A stretch of DNA of 41,089 nucleotides from Nitrosotalea sp. (GTDB lineage Archaea; Thermoproteota; Nitrososphaeria; Nitrososphaerales; Nitrosopumilaceae). The stretch spans positions 1 through 41,089 of the forward strand of contig JANWLA010000044.1 of the NCBI GenBank assembly GCA_025451075.1, written 5' to 3'. Shown piece after piece: positions 1 to 8,765 of the stretch. A model generated the notes under the pieces. The model was given only the letters and a program-made list of their open reading frames with translations, did not search any database and was not told the origin of the DNA. A program made the translations under genes and the position numbers. Each line of letters opens with the position of its first letter. The first letter of the stretch is position 1.

Positions 1-126
1 AAGGATGGTGACCAGCCAAAACAGCTAGATAACGTCAAGGCTGAAATCATTGTTCCAACCGGTTCTGCATTGACTGTAGAAAGACAGGTGCCAGCAATCA
101 CAACAACAACTGTGGACTTAGGGTAA
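1..126 (+). CDS. arlB: Archaellin (archaellum filament subunit), C-terminal end only
   Basis: An open frame runs in from the left edge and stops with TAA at 124-126, giving 41 residues. It contains the segment IIVPTGSALTVERQVPA and ends in VDLG. That pattern (a proline/glycine turn, LTVER, then a short end in DLG) is what I know from the C-terminus of archaellins, the secreted subunits of the archaellum filament. It lies 12 bp ahead of the next gene in a run that continues with arlG, arlF, arlH, arlI and arlJ, which is where arlB normally sits. The N-terminal signal and the operon promoter lie outside the window, so the number of archaellin copies cannot be judged. Confidence 0.8.
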   Translation, partial: KDGDQPKQLDNVKAEIIVPTGSALTVERQVPAITTTTVDLG

Positions 127-138
127 GGTGGACATGAC

Positions 139-1350
139 TTGAAGATCATCACTTTCAATCCACTTTTTTTAATTGTAAAATTATCCAACAAAACAAGAAC
201 ATTCGTAGCCGTAAGCATAGTGGCATGCTACGGATTATTTCTCTATGAACTTTTGCCAGAATATCTATTTAGTTTTCCCTCTTCGTTATACTATTTTGCA
301 CTACCAGTTGTTGCCATTATGGGAGTTCTTATTGGAATTCCTAAACTCATGGCAAAAAAATTACCAAATCAACCAAGTCAAAATTTAGACCAGGGCCTCA
401 TACAATCAGGACAACCAATTGAAAATGTCTCTTTTGAAGCACCAAAACAAGAAAGTGGTATGATAATGACAAACAACAATTCAGGAGGAATGTCTGACAT
501 CATAATGCCATCTCCAATACTTTCAGGCGATGCAGCACCAGCTCCAACCATGATGCAACAACCAGTAGTTGATGAAAACGTTCTCAATGACATGGTAACA
601 CGTGCTGTTGATCCATTCCAAAGGGAGCTAGCAAGAATGCAAGATACCGTAAGTGATGTTAGAAATGAAATCAATTCAATTCGAAGTACGATCCAAGACC
701 TGACACTTACATTTGAAACATCGTTGACAGACCTCAAGGCATTTCAAGCAGAGATTGCAAACCCCCTCAATTTCATGCGTAAATATTTTGATTCCATGGA
801 CATCAAAGGGCTCTCAGACCCAACACTTCCATTACATACAGAACAGCCACCAATGCATCCTGTAAACAATGCAGAAAACTCCATGCCAAATAATGCAGAC
901 CAACAAGCAGAAACTAGCATTGTAACTACAAACAATTTGCCCATTACAACATCAAAACAAATTGAAGAAGTTCAACCAAAGCAAGAATTCCAAGAATCTC
1001 TTCCATTTAATCAATTATTCAATGGCAGTCTCACACTTGGCAAGCTCATGAGTACAACTACAATTTTAGAAGAAATCCTTCAAACTGTAGATAGAGGTTC
1101 AATCGATATTCTAATAGAGCAATGCAAACTGATGGGGCTAAGACAAGAAGATGAACATGTCATATACAACATAATCAACCTGATGGACCAGTCAGGGTTA
1201 TCAGTCAAGGAAATACTTGTCATGCTATACAAGTTTGGTAAAGTCATGGGAATTGCAGACAAGGAAGCTGATTTGACATATGCCAAGCTCATAATGAATC
1301 AAGGAAAATCACATGGTCCACTAGTGACAGTGGAGTCAAAGGAGAATTAG
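139..1350 (+). CDS. Membrane-anchored coiled-coil archaellum protein in the ArlX position, with an ArlD/E-like C-terminal domain
   Basis: 403 residues from a TTG start with GGTGG about 8 bases upstream. Two hydrophobic helices (about 21-39 and 50-68) are followed by a Pro/Gln/Met-rich stretch, a predicted coiled coil (about 148-216), a second low-complexity linker (220-290) and a compact helical C-terminal domain (about 297-390). In Crenarchaeota this operon slot between arlB and arlG is held by ArlX, a membrane protein that forms a ring around the motor; euryarchaea use the cytosolic ArlC/D/E proteins instead. The N-terminal half fits an ArlX role. The C-terminal pattern (ILEEILQTVDRG, then IEQCKLMGL) resembles the ArlD/E domain. 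I infer a motor scaffold or stator-ring protein. The family assignment is by position and architecture, not by strong sequence match. Confidence 0.65.
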   Translation: MKIITFNPLFLIVKLSNKTRTFVAVSIVACYGLFLYELLPEYLFSFPSSLYYFALPVVAIMGVLIGIPKLMAKKLPNQPSQNLDQGLIQSGQPIENVSFEAPKQESGMIMTNNNSGGMSDIIMPSPILSGDAAPAPTMMQQPVVDENVLNDMVTRAVDPFQRELARMQDTVSDVRNEINSIRSTIQDLTLTFETSLTDLKAFQAEIANPLNFMRKYFDSMDIKGLSDPTLPLHTEQPPMHPVNNAENSMPNNADQQAETSIVTTNNLPITTSKQIEEVQPKQEFQESLPFNQLFNGSLTLGKLMSTTTILEEILQTVDRGSIDILIEQCKLMGLRQEDEHVIYNIINLMDQSGLSVKEILVMLYKFGKVMGIADKEADLTYAKLIMNQGKSHGPLVTVESKEN

Positions 1351-1351
1351 T

Positions 1352-1819
1352 ATGGGATCAGCAGTGTTTACAGAAGCAATTCTCATCGTAGCATCTGTTA
1401 TCGTAGCTGCAGGCCTTGCCGGTGTAGTAATGACAAAGGTTGGTACATTCCAGTCTACTTTTACTCAAACAACTGAGAACCAAAAACAAACCATATTGAC
1501 AAACATCAAAATTCTATACGCTCAAAATCCAACATCAACAAGTGTAAATGCATGGGTGAAAAACATTGGAACATATTCAATTACAAATACGCAAAATGTT
1601 GATGTATATTTTGGTCAGACAGGTGCAATGCAGAGAATTCCATACAATGTAGGATCTCCATCATGGACATTTTCTAGTCCAGTGATTAGTTGGGACAAGG
1701 CAAACACGGTACAGATCAACCTCTCAAATTTATCCGCCATTCAATGCAGTAGTGTATACGAATTACAGGTAACAACACCAAACGGAGTTAGCGATGAATA
1801 TTTCGCTACGTTCTGCTAG
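1352..1819 (+). CDS. arlG: Archaellum stator protein ArlG
   Basis: 155 residues with ATG start and AAAGGAGA just upstream; it begins 1 bp after the preceding stop. The N-terminus has a short polar lead and one long hydrophobic helix (about 8-28, ILIVASVIVAAGLAGVVM), then a beta-rich domain with the motif WVKNIGTYSI. This architecture, an uncleaved pilin-like helix followed by a small beta-sandwich, is that of ArlG/ArlF, which sit outside the membrane and anchor the archaellum motor to the S-layer. The order G before F matches Sulfolobus operons. The assignment to G rather than F rests on the N-terminal ExILIxAS pattern and on gene order. Confidence 0.75.
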   Translation: MGSAVFTEAILIVASVIVAAGLAGVVMTKVGTFQSTFTQTTENQKQTILTNIKILYAQNPTSTSVNAWVKNIGTYSITNTQNVDVYFGQTGAMQRIPYNVGSPSWTFSSPVISWDKANTVQINLSNLSAIQCSSVYELQVTTPNGVSDEYFATFC

Positions 1820-1829
1820 GTGATATCAA

Positions 1830-2354
1830 GTGGGATTAAGCATCGCAATTTCAGGCGGCATTGTTACATTTACCATTGTATATGCAATGATGTCATTTCC
1901 TGCAATACTTGATGATACCACAAAGGTGAGTACGTCTTCAGCACAGATGTCAAGTACCTTAAATTCAATTTTACATACAAACATCAATGTTTCAAACCTA
2001 CAAAGTATTCATAATTCTACCACCATCAACTTTTCGGTAAATAATACAGGAAATACCATTTTATGGAATTACAACAAGTTTGATGCCATAGTAACATACC
2101 AAGCAAACACAGGTGGTACACCTACATTAACAGAAGTTTTACAATATGCAAACAGTTGTGCATCATTAGCATCTGACAAGTGGTGTATTCAAAGCATAAC
2201 AAATGATCTAGAACATCCCGGAATACTAGATCCTAAAGAGACACTCAACATTGAGGCAAATCTACAAAATCCAACAAATCTAGGCGGCATTGTGACTGTT
2301 AACATGGGAACTGACAATGGTGTCTTGTCCACAAGTTCGGTGAGAACAACATGA
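1830..2354 (+). CDS. arlF: Archaellum stator protein ArlF
   Basis: 174 residues from a GTG start, with GGTGAT overlapping the end of the previous gene 5 bases upstream. One N-terminal hydrophobic helix (about 3-26, beginning GLSIAISGGIVTFTIVYA) is followed by a beta-rich ectodomain containing INFSVNNTGNTILWNY, a conserved-looking Ig-like strand pattern seen in archaeal pilin-like and ArlF proteins. ArlF binds the S-layer and, with ArlG, acts as the stator of the rotating archaellum. Three cysteines (in SCASL and KWCIQ, extracellular side) could form a disulfide. Its stop overlaps the arlH start (ATGA), showing tight co-translation. Confidence 0.75.
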   Translation: MGLSIAISGGIVTFTIVYAMMSFPAILDDTTKVSTSSAQMSSTLNSILHTNINVSNLQSIHNSTTINFSVNNTGNTILWNYNKFDAIVTYQANTGGTPTLTEVLQYANSCASLASDKWCIQSITNDLEHPGILDPKETLNIEANLQNPTNLGGIVTVNMGTDNGVLSTSSVRTT

Positions 2355-3052
2355 TAAAGACAATTCCAACAGGCAATGAAGAGGTAGACAGACAGTTAGC
2401 TGGTGGAATTCCAACACCATGCTTGATGATGATTGAAGGAGAACATGGGACAGGAAAGAGTGCGCTTGCGGCTCAATTCATACAAGGCATGCTATCGTCA
2501 AAAATGAAAGTATTGTGTGTTACAGAAAATACTGTCAAGGATTATATTGAAAAAATGAAGACAATTACTTTTAACTTTACAACAGCATTTTTGCAAAATC
2601 GATTTTCAATACTTCCACTTCACGTATACGGGGCGGTGTGGTCACAAAAACAATCATCGTTTCTATTACCAGTAATTGGCAGATACGTCAGTAGCAATTC
2701 CAAAAATTTTGATTGCGTCATAATAGATTCAATATCTCTTTTGACAATGTATGCAGATGCAGGACAGATACTTGATTTTCTAACCCGATGCAAATATCTT
2801 GTGTCAACAGGCATGACCGTAATACTTACGATGCATGAGACATCAATTCCAGAGGATATTTCCTTGAGAATAAAATCTGCATGTGATGTTTACTTTTCTC
2901 TTAGCACTGCAAGCATAGGTGGAAAAGCAGTCAAAGTAATGAAAGTGATAAAATTGATAGGCTCAAGTGAAGCATCCGAGTCATCATTTGCTTTTGAGAT
3001 TGACACCAACTTTGGAATTAAGATTGTACCAATATCCACAGCTAATGCATAA
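2351..3052 (+). CDS. arlH: Archaellum motor ATP-binding protein ArlH (KaiC-like)
   Basis: 233 residues, start overlapping the arlF stop by 4 bp. A RecA/KaiC-like fold is indicated by Walker A GEHGTGKS (30-37) and Walker B VIIDS (123-127). ArlH is a cytoplasmic ATP-binding regulator that docks on the ArlI hexamer and forms the motor core with ArlX and ArlJ; its length is typical for the family. It keeps the family position directly before arlI. The canonical catalytic Glu after Walker A strand 3 is not obvious, in line with ArlH being mainly a nucleotide sensor rather than a fast ATPase. Confidence 0.92.
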   Translation: MIKTIPTGNEEVDRQLAGGIPTPCLMMIEGEHGTGKSALAAQFIQGMLSSKMKVLCVTENTVKDYIEKMKTITFNFTTAFLQNRFSILPLHVYGAVWSQKQSSFLLPVIGRYVSSNSKNFDCVIIDSISLLTMYADAGQILDFLTRCKYLVSTGMTVILTMHETSIPEDISLRIKSACDVYFSLSTASIGGKAVKVMKVIKLIGSSEASESSFAFEIDTNFGIKIVPISTANA

Positions 3053-3093
3053 TAGGATGAAGACATGAAAACAACAAAACAAGGTGAAATGAA

Positions 3094-4764
3094 ATGGTTC
3101 TAAGTCTATCCCTAGTCAGTGACAAGAAATTCTCAGAGGCACTAAAAAAATCTGCGCATCTGTTAAACTACTTGTCCACATACGTAGAAAGAGGAAACCC
3201 CATTCCATTATTCACAGAAAAACTAGAGGGAGAACACAAAAAACTCAAGGACCCTAATCTGATATATCCAATATCAGACAACACATACATTCACATCAAT
3301 CCACACTCTAATTCGGCAGACGGATATGTAGAATATGCAATCGTTGAACCTGATGAACCAGACCGTGCACTGATGGAAAGTGCAGACAAGCTGTTTGCAT
3401 TACACGCTGGAACCATGAATCCACCTATTGAGCTTACAGAAAGATTCAACATGATAGACCAATATCTGGACAAGACCATTACATCTACAAATGCAGTAAT
3501 AGACTATTCCAAGATAGATGTCTTCAAATCCAAAAACTTGGCAGTGTTAGATAAAGACATACCTAGTCTGAAATATCATTTTTTGCGCAAGCGTGCGGGC
3601 ATGGGACTACTTGATCCATTCCTAACTGACCCACATTTGGAAGACATCTCAATAGTTGGTGCAGGTAACATGTATGTCATACACAAAATGTTTGGTGCAC
3701 TAAAATGTCCAGTCTTTTTGAGTGTTGAAGAAATTGATGATCTGATTGTCAGCATGGCAGAACAATTTGGTAAGACAGTATCTCATGCAAAGCCAGTCAT
3801 AGACGCCACACTTCCAGAAGGCTCCAGAATTAACATTGTGTTTGGAAAAGACATAAGCAGAAAAGGAACGAATGCAACAATCAGAAGATTTGCAAGTACA
3901 CCTCTATCCATAACGCAAATCATCCCAAGCAAATCGCTGCTTTCAGTCGAAGCCGCCTACTTGTGGATGATGCTTGCAGAAGGAATGAGTGTATTCGTCA
4001 ATGGAGAAACTGCGTCAGGAAAGACTACAACTATGATGGCAATTACCGCATTTATTCCATCCAACTGGAAAATTGTAACCATTGAGGATACACCTGAACT
4101 CACCTTACCCCATGCTAACTGGATAAGTGAGGTCACAAGAGATACGGGAAATGCAAATTCAAGTGTAACAATGTTTGATCTTTTGAAAGCAGCGTTAAGG
4201 CAGAGACCAAATTACATATTCGTAGGAGAAATCAGAGGTGCAGAGGCAAACATTGCATTTGGTGCAATGCAGACAGGTCACCCAGTAGTTAGTTCATTCC
4301 ACGCTGCAAACATGACTGCATTGATTCAGAGACTCACTAACCCACCAATGAACATACCAAAAACAAACGTTGAAAACCTAAACATTGCAATGTTCCAAGC
4401 AGCTGTTACTGGTCCAGACGGCAAGAGAGTAAGAAGAGTACTATCCATAAATGAAGTAATTGGATACAATCAAGAAGGGAACAATGTAATGTTTATCCCA
4501 GTATTCAACTGGGATCCAGGCAGTGATACAGTCAAGTTCAGAGGTAAAGGAAGTAGTGCACTATTCATTTCAAAGGTTTTAGAAAAAAGAGGAATGTCAA
4601 GAAAGGACGAAGGTTTGCTGTATGAAGAGCTTGCACTTCGAACAAAGATTTTGGATAAGATGGTTGAAAAGAAAATTTTTAACTTTTATGATGTTTACGA
4701 TTCAATATCTCGTTGCAGAGAAATTGGCCTTGAGCAATTTATGAAGGAGCTTAATGCATTATGA
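3094..4764 (+). CDS. arlI: Archaellum assembly and rotation ATPase ArlI
   Basis: 556 residues, a secretion-superfamily ATPase. Walker A GETASGKT lies at 304-311, the Asp box at VTIEDTPEL, Walker B NYIFVGEIRG at 373-382 and the His box at SSFHAANMTALIQRL. The hexameric enzyme first exports archaellins and then powers filament rotation. The start ATG is preceded by AAGGTGA at 6 bp spacing, and upstream ATGs are out of frame. The 41-bp gap after arlH is the largest inside the operon. The next gene overlaps by 4 bp. A divergent paralogue for the adhesive pilus lies at 13744-15294 on the other strand. Confidence 0.95.
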   Translation: MVLSLSLVSDKKFSEALKKSAHLLNYLSTYVERGNPIPLFTEKLEGEHKKLKDPNLIYPISDNTYIHINPHSNSADGYVEYAIVEPDEPDRALMESADKLFALHAGTMNPPIELTERFNMIDQYLDKTITSTNAVIDYSKIDVFKSKNLAVLDKDIPSLKYHFLRKRAGMGLLDPFLTDPHLEDISIVGAGNMYVIHKMFGALKCPVFLSVEEIDDLIVSMAEQFGKTVSHAKPVIDATLPEGSRINIVFGKDISRKGTNATIRRFASTPLSITQIIPSKSLLSVEAAYLWMMLAEGMSVFVNGETASGKTTTMMAITAFIPSNWKIVTIEDTPELTLPHANWISEVTRDTGNANSSVTMFDLLKAALRQRPNYIFVGEIRGAEANIAFGAMQTGHPVVSSFHAANMTALIQRLTNPPMNIPKTNVENLNIAMFQAAVTGPDGKRVRRVLSINEVIGYNQEGNNVMFIPVFNWDPGSDTVKFRGKGSSALFISKVLEKRGMSRKDEGLLYEELALRTKILDKMVEKKIFNFYDVYDSISRCREIGLEQFMKELNAL

Positions 4765-6281
4765 TGGAAAAACTTTCCATCAAGGAGAAACTTGCAGAGC
4801 TTCGAAGATCAGATGAGGATTTGTTGTATTTTATTGCATTTCTGTATGCCTTGTCAACAGGTGAAGTAGGTTCTGTTGACATGATAAAGAGTGGACAATC
4901 ATCAGGATATGGCAGGTATTCAAATTCATTCAAAGAAGTATTTCGATTAGGAGTCGGATGGGGATACGGTCTGGCAAGGTCTTGTGAGATGATTGCTGCA
5001 AAATTAAAAGATAATACAGATCCACTAAAACAATTGCTAGTGAAACTATCTCAGGTGATAAGACTTGGAGATGAGTTGAAGGTATTTTTCACAGATGAGA
5101 TGAATTTTGCTATTCACACATATATAATAAGATATGAACGTAACTTGGAAACCCAGAAACTATTCCTTGAAATGTTTTATACAATTTCATCAACTGCGTC
5201 TTTTATGATTGCTGCCAACTCCATCATGGCAATGCTCATGGGAAACTCCAATTCTGAAACAGTATTTGTCATGTCGTTTGTAGGAGTCATAGTCAGCATG
5301 GGTTCATTCATAGTAATCATGTACATGCTATTTCCAAAAGACAAACTAGCATCAACAAAACATGATAGTACACCAAAATTTAGAATGGCATTATTTGCAG
5401 CACTTGGGGTAGGCATTTCTATTGGCATTATTCTTGCTTTGACCAATCTAGTACCACTTACACTTGTTGTAGTCATTGCAGTAGCTCCCCTGTTCATTCC
5501 AGGAATCATAGCAAAAAGAATAGAAACAGAATTGCGAGCGCATGACGAGTGGTATCCTCCATTTATCAGACATTTTGGAGAAATTTACACTATGGTAGGT
5601 TCCATGGGACAGGCGCTTGATGCAGTTCTTAGAAGCAATTTTGGGCCCTTACAGAAACAGATTGTTGCTTTTAAAAACAGGGTAAAAAATAGGATAAATC
5701 CAGAAATTTGCTTTGAGATATTTTCAGTGGAGGCTGGAACTTCAGTAATTGAATCAGGTAATACAATAATGTCAAGAGCTCTTCTCAAAGGCGCAGACAT
5801 GAATCAGGTAGGCAATAAGGTTGCAGAGATTTCATCCAAACTAAATGAGCTCAGATCAAAAAGAATGCAGACGTCAAGAACGTTTGAGACAATCATAATC
5901 GTACTACATGGACTCACAATGGCAATCTTTGGCCTGATGAGTACACTAATCGAAGTATTTCACACATTATTATCAACAGTACCAGTATCAAACCAGGCGT
6001 TTACACTCAGTCCAATTGATCCAAATTTTATCCACATGATGTTGCCAATAGTCATACTTGTCACTTCAACCATCAATGCGTTAGCAGTAAAAGTAGGTCA
6101 GGGAGGCATGTTCAAGACAGTGTGCTTCAATATCGCAATGCTAACAGTGTTGGGGGGATTGACAATGTACGGTACTACTGCTGCACTGTCGCAGTTTCTC
6201 ACAAACCACATCCTGGATACATATGCTCCTACTACGGGTACTGCAGTAGGCAATCTTCCAGGAATTGGTTCTGGAACCTGA
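4761..6281 (+). CDS. arlJ: Archaellum membrane platform protein ArlJ
   Basis: 506 residues with start overlapping arlI (ATGATG). Several membrane helices are visible (about 150-195, 207-245 and three near the C-terminus after 375) with two cytoplasmic T2SSF-type helical regions between them, the second containing YTMVGSMGQALDAVLRSNFGP. ArlJ is the only integral membrane core of the archaellum motor and converts ArlI movement into filament assembly and rotation. It closes the operon; a T tract follows directly after the stop. Confidence 0.92.
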   Translation: MMEKLSIKEKLAELRRSDEDLLYFIAFLYALSTGEVGSVDMIKSGQSSGYGRYSNSFKEVFRLGVGWGYGLARSCEMIAAKLKDNTDPLKQLLVKLSQVIRLGDELKVFFTDEMNFAIHTYIIRYERNLETQKLFLEMFYTISSTASFMIAANSIMAMLMGNSNSETVFVMSFVGVIVSMGSFIVIMYMLFPKDKLASTKHDSTPKFRMALFAALGVGISIGIILALTNLVPLTLVVVIAVAPLFIPGIIAKRIETELRAHDEWYPPFIRHFGEIYTMVGSMGQALDAVLRSNFGPLQKQIVAFKNRVKNRINPEICFEIFSVEAGTSVIESGNTIMSRALLKGADMNQVGNKVAEISSKLNELRSKRMQTSRTFETIIIVLHGLTMAIFGLMSTLIEVFHTLLSTVPVSNQAFTLSPIDPNFIHMMLPIVILVTSTINALAVKVGQGGMFKTVCFNIAMLTVLGGLTMYGTTAALSQFLTNHILDTYAPTTGTAVGNLPGIGSGT

Positions 6282-6282
6282 G

Positions 6283-6296
6283 TTTATTTTTTTAAA
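6283..6296 (+). terminator. T-rich terminator after arlJ
   Basis: Directly after the arlJ stop the sequence is TTTATTTTTTT followed by an A/T run. Archaeal RNA polymerase terminates at T-rich tracts of this kind without needing a hairpin. The neighbour is convergent, so an end of transcription is needed here. Confidence 0.5.
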
Positions 6297-6341
6297 ATAA
6301 ATATAAATAAAATCCCAGTAATTTGAAGTAAGAAAGGTAGA

Positions 6342-6758
6342 TCAGATATTTGACGTATGGCATACAGTTTTGGTAAGCAGTTTATTTACTGTATTCATTA
6401 CAGATTGCATGTCAAATGGTTTGTAAATTATTGCATCAGCTCCCAGTTTCTCTAGCTTGTGTATAGTATCGGCCCTCACATCACCTGTAATCATCACCAT
6501 TATTGCATTTGGATTTATTTTTTTGATATGTTCTAATGCATAAAATCCATCATATTCTGGCATCATCACATCAGAGAATATAATATCAGGAGACATGTCA
6601 TTGAATATCTTTGTTGCCTGTTTTCCATCAAACGCTTTGCCCACCACAACAACATCATAAATTTCTAAAAACTCTGTGAAGAGATTAACAGTGTCCTCAT
6701 CATCATCAACTACTAGTGCAGTACATCCACGTCTTCCAACGTTACTATCTTCAACCAT
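6342..6758 (-). CDS. Stand-alone response-regulator receiver (CheY-like)
   Basis: 138 residues, a single receiver domain. The acidic pocket is D18-D20 (VVDDDED), the phospho-acceptor D63 (FSDVMMPEYDG), the switch Thr T91 (MITGD) and the conserved Lys K113 (YKPFD). No output domain follows. It is convergent with the archaellum operon. A lone receiver beside arl genes could carry chemotactic signals to the archaellum motor, but no CheA, CheF or histidine kinase is in the window, so the partner is unknown. A possible TATA box (TAATATTA) lies about 30 bp upstream of the start. Confidence 0.9.
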   Translation of the reverse strand: MVEDSNVGRRGCTALVVDDDEDTVNLFTEFLEIYDVVVVGKAFDGKQATKIFNDMSPDIIFSDVMMPEYDGFYALEHIKKINPNAIMVMITGDVRADTIHKLEKLGADAIIYKPFDMQSVMNTVNKLLTKTVCHTSNI

Positions 6759-7119
6759 ATCATTAACGTGAACATCAATGATCTAATATTAATCAGTATG
6801 TTAAGATCAGACAAACAGATTAGAAATAGAGTATTAAAAATCAGTTCAAGTAATCAATTACATAAATGAATGAATTGATACAATCAAAGACGCTATAGGG
6901 AGTTTTCCAATAGTTTCAATCGTTTGAGCATAAAGATCGGGTTACCTCTAACATCAATATTTGGTTCAGAATTGTCTAAAATCAATTCCATACATGCTAA
7001 AAGTACCTATAATCTTAGAGATATGGTATTTTGAGGTCTTGCTGTTAGTGAAACCCACAGCATGTCACATAGGAAAATTACATGCAAGTTAATTTTAATA
7101 AATTACCTGCAAATAAGGC
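6759..7119. other. Intergenic region between divergent regulators
   Basis: 361 bp with no convincing reading frame. It must hold two divergent promoters: a TATA-like TAATATTA near 6785-6793 for the receiver gene, and AATTTTAATAAATT near 7090-7103 for the winged-helix gene, whose ATG at 7120 is at the right distance for a leaderless transcript. I see no strong inverted repeat. Confidence 0.45.
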
Positions 7120-7752
7120 ATGTCTGGATTTGACTCCCTCATAGGGAAATCCCTAGTACATGTAATAAAGAAAAACCTGGGGCAAAGCACGTTAGAAAAA
7201 ATTGAAAATAGGGTATTTGAGAAATTTGGAACAAATCTAACTCAACTATCCAATGATTTCCCGAAGCTAGATTTGATCCTAAGAGAGTTCTTCGGAGACA
7301 GAACAAGGTGGATGGAAATGCAGTTGTTACAACACATAATATCAATACAGCCAGGCAGAATAGAAGACAAGGAATGGATAACCATCAAAGATTCGCATAT
7401 CAATAGAATAATACTAGAAGCAATAGGTGATGATGATAAAAAAAATATTTTGAACGCAGTTCTTGACAAGCCAAGAATAATTTCAGAGATCTTAGAGATT
7501 TGCAAAATCCCCCAGACATCAGGGTATAGAAAAGTCAACAACCTGATCCAAAATGGGTTACTGATAATTCACGGGTATGTATCAACAGATGATGGAAGAA
7601 CCATAAACAAGTACCAATCAGTGTTTGATAACATTCAGATCCACGTAGAGAAAAATAAACTTGCAGTACAAGTACAGCTAACAAAAGAATACCTGGACAA
7701 GAGCAGTATCTTTACCATGCACTTTCAAAACCTTATGACGCATATTCCTTAA
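7120..7752 (+). CDS. Winged-helix (ArsR-like) transcriptional regulator
   Basis: 210 residues. The central part (about 107-150) reads as a winged helix-turn-helix: KKNILNAVLDKPRIISEILE, then ICKIPQTSGYRKVNNLIQNG, then a wing with GLLIIHGYVSTDDG. The N-terminal 100 residues are helical and unfamiliar; the C-terminal 40 residues may be a dimer or ligand region. Proteins of this type are numerous in thaumarchaea. Its place between the archaellum and pilus loci suggests, but does not show, that it controls surface structures. An A/T-rich box 20-30 bp upstream of the ATG fits leaderless expression. Confidence 0.7.
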   Translation: MSGFDSLIGKSLVHVIKKNLGQSTLEKIENRVFEKFGTNLTQLSNDFPKLDLILREFFGDRTRWMEMQLLQHIISIQPGRIEDKEWITIKDSHINRIILEAIGDDDKKNILNAVLDKPRIISEILEICKIPQTSGYRKVNNLIQNGLLIIHGYVSTDDGRTINKYQSVFDNIQIHVEKNKLAVQVQLTKEYLDKSSIFTMHFQNLMTHIP

Positions 7753-7795
7753 TTGACAAGTTTCTCACAATATAATATGATAGTGCAGTTTCACA

Positions 7796-7816
7796 TGTGT
7801 AACATTCCATTACACA
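7796..7816. promoter_or_regulatory. Inverted repeat TGTGTAA-N7-TTACACA, candidate operator
   Basis: Perfect 7-bp arms around a 7-bp spacer. A TATA-like CAATATAATATGA is centred near 7775, so transcription would begin close to 7800, inside the repeat. That is a classic repressor position for the TrmB-like gene that follows, possibly autoregulation. I infer this from position only. Confidence 0.4.
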
Positions 7817-7852
7817 CAGATCTCTAAAGAGTGTCAATTGTACTACAGTAAC

Positions 7853-8722
7853 ATGACAATGGACACAACCAACATTTCAATTTCTGAAGCCATGTTAAAC
7901 ATACAACCAAGTGAACACGAAGTATTGTATGATAGAATTAAAAATGAACTGTCAAAATTTGGGTTAACTTCAAACCAGTCGAAAGTTTTCCTGTTTTTAG
8001 AAAAAAATGGGTCAAGCACGGCAACACAAGTAAGTAACGCCCTCAAGGTACCAAGAACTGAAACATATCACCTTTTAACAAACTTACAAAACAGAGGTTT
8101 GGTGTCTGCATCGTTTCAGCATCCGATTAAATTCATTGCATCTCCACTTGATACAGCAATAAACATACTTATCAATACTGAAAAAGAGCGAGTCAAGAAT
8201 CTGGAAAACAAAGAAAGAGACATAGTAGCGCTATGGAAAACTCTACCTCATTTTGGAATAAATAAAGAGGAAGTAAGTGACGGGAAATTCCAAATCCTAC
8301 AAGGTTTGAACCAAATGTCTGGTAAGATAAGCGAGGTGGTTACAAATGCAAAAAAGTCCATTCTAATGCTTGCCACAGAAAAAGACTTGATGAAGTTTTA
8401 CCATGCGGGCCTTTTAGAATTACTAAAGGATTCAAAAGTAGATGTACAACTTGTTTCATCATCCTCAAGTAAAACAGAGTATATTTTCTCAGATTCTTTG
8501 AGAAATAAAGTAAAAAGAATGCCACAGAAAATTAAAGAGGATTTGTGTTTTATAATAAAAGATGATGATGAAGTAATATTATTCATAAAGAAAACTAATG
8601 AAACTTCACAGAACATGCTAGCCATGTGGACAAACTCTTATTCTATGACATACACACTAAAATTATTATTTAGTTATATTTGGTCAAATTCTCGATATTT
8701 TAAATCTAAAAATGTGAAATAA
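7853..8722 (+). CDS. TrmB-like transcriptional regulator (copy 1)
   Basis: About 289 residues from the ATG at 7853 (a TTG at 7838 is in frame but less likely). After a 25-residue lead comes a TrmB-type winged helix (ELSKFGLTSNQSKVFLFL, then KVPRTETYHLLTNLQNRGLV), a coiled-coil linker (about 110-135, EKERVKNLENKERDIVALW) and a C-terminal effector-type domain with a phospholipase-D-like TrmB middle fold (LQGLNQMSGKISEVVTNAKK). TrmB proteins in archaea bind sugars or other ligands and repress or activate transporters and other genes. The gene at 24319-25191 is a close paralogue, matching throughout the winged helix and linker. The two bracket the adhesive-pilus locus. Confidence 0.85.
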   Translation: MTMDTTNISISEAMLNIQPSEHEVLYDRIKNELSKFGLTSNQSKVFLFLEKNGSSTATQVSNALKVPRTETYHLLTNLQNRGLVSASFQHPIKFIASPLDTAINILINTEKERVKNLENKERDIVALWKTLPHFGINKEEVSDGKFQILQGLNQMSGKISEVVTNAKKSILMLATEKDLMKFYHAGLLELLKDSKVDVQLVSSSSSKTEYIFSDSLRNKVKRMPQKIKEDLCFIIKDDDEVILFIKKTNETSQNMLAMWTNSYSMTYTLKLLFSYIWSNSRYFKSKNVK

Positions 8723-8765
8723 CCAAGAGTAAAAAATTTTACCATAATGAAAAAATAAATAGACT

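Noticed and set aside
378-1292. Open frames on the minus strand opposite the ArlX-position gene
   Set aside because: They are antisense shadows of a convincing operon gene, without promoter, start site or domain features.
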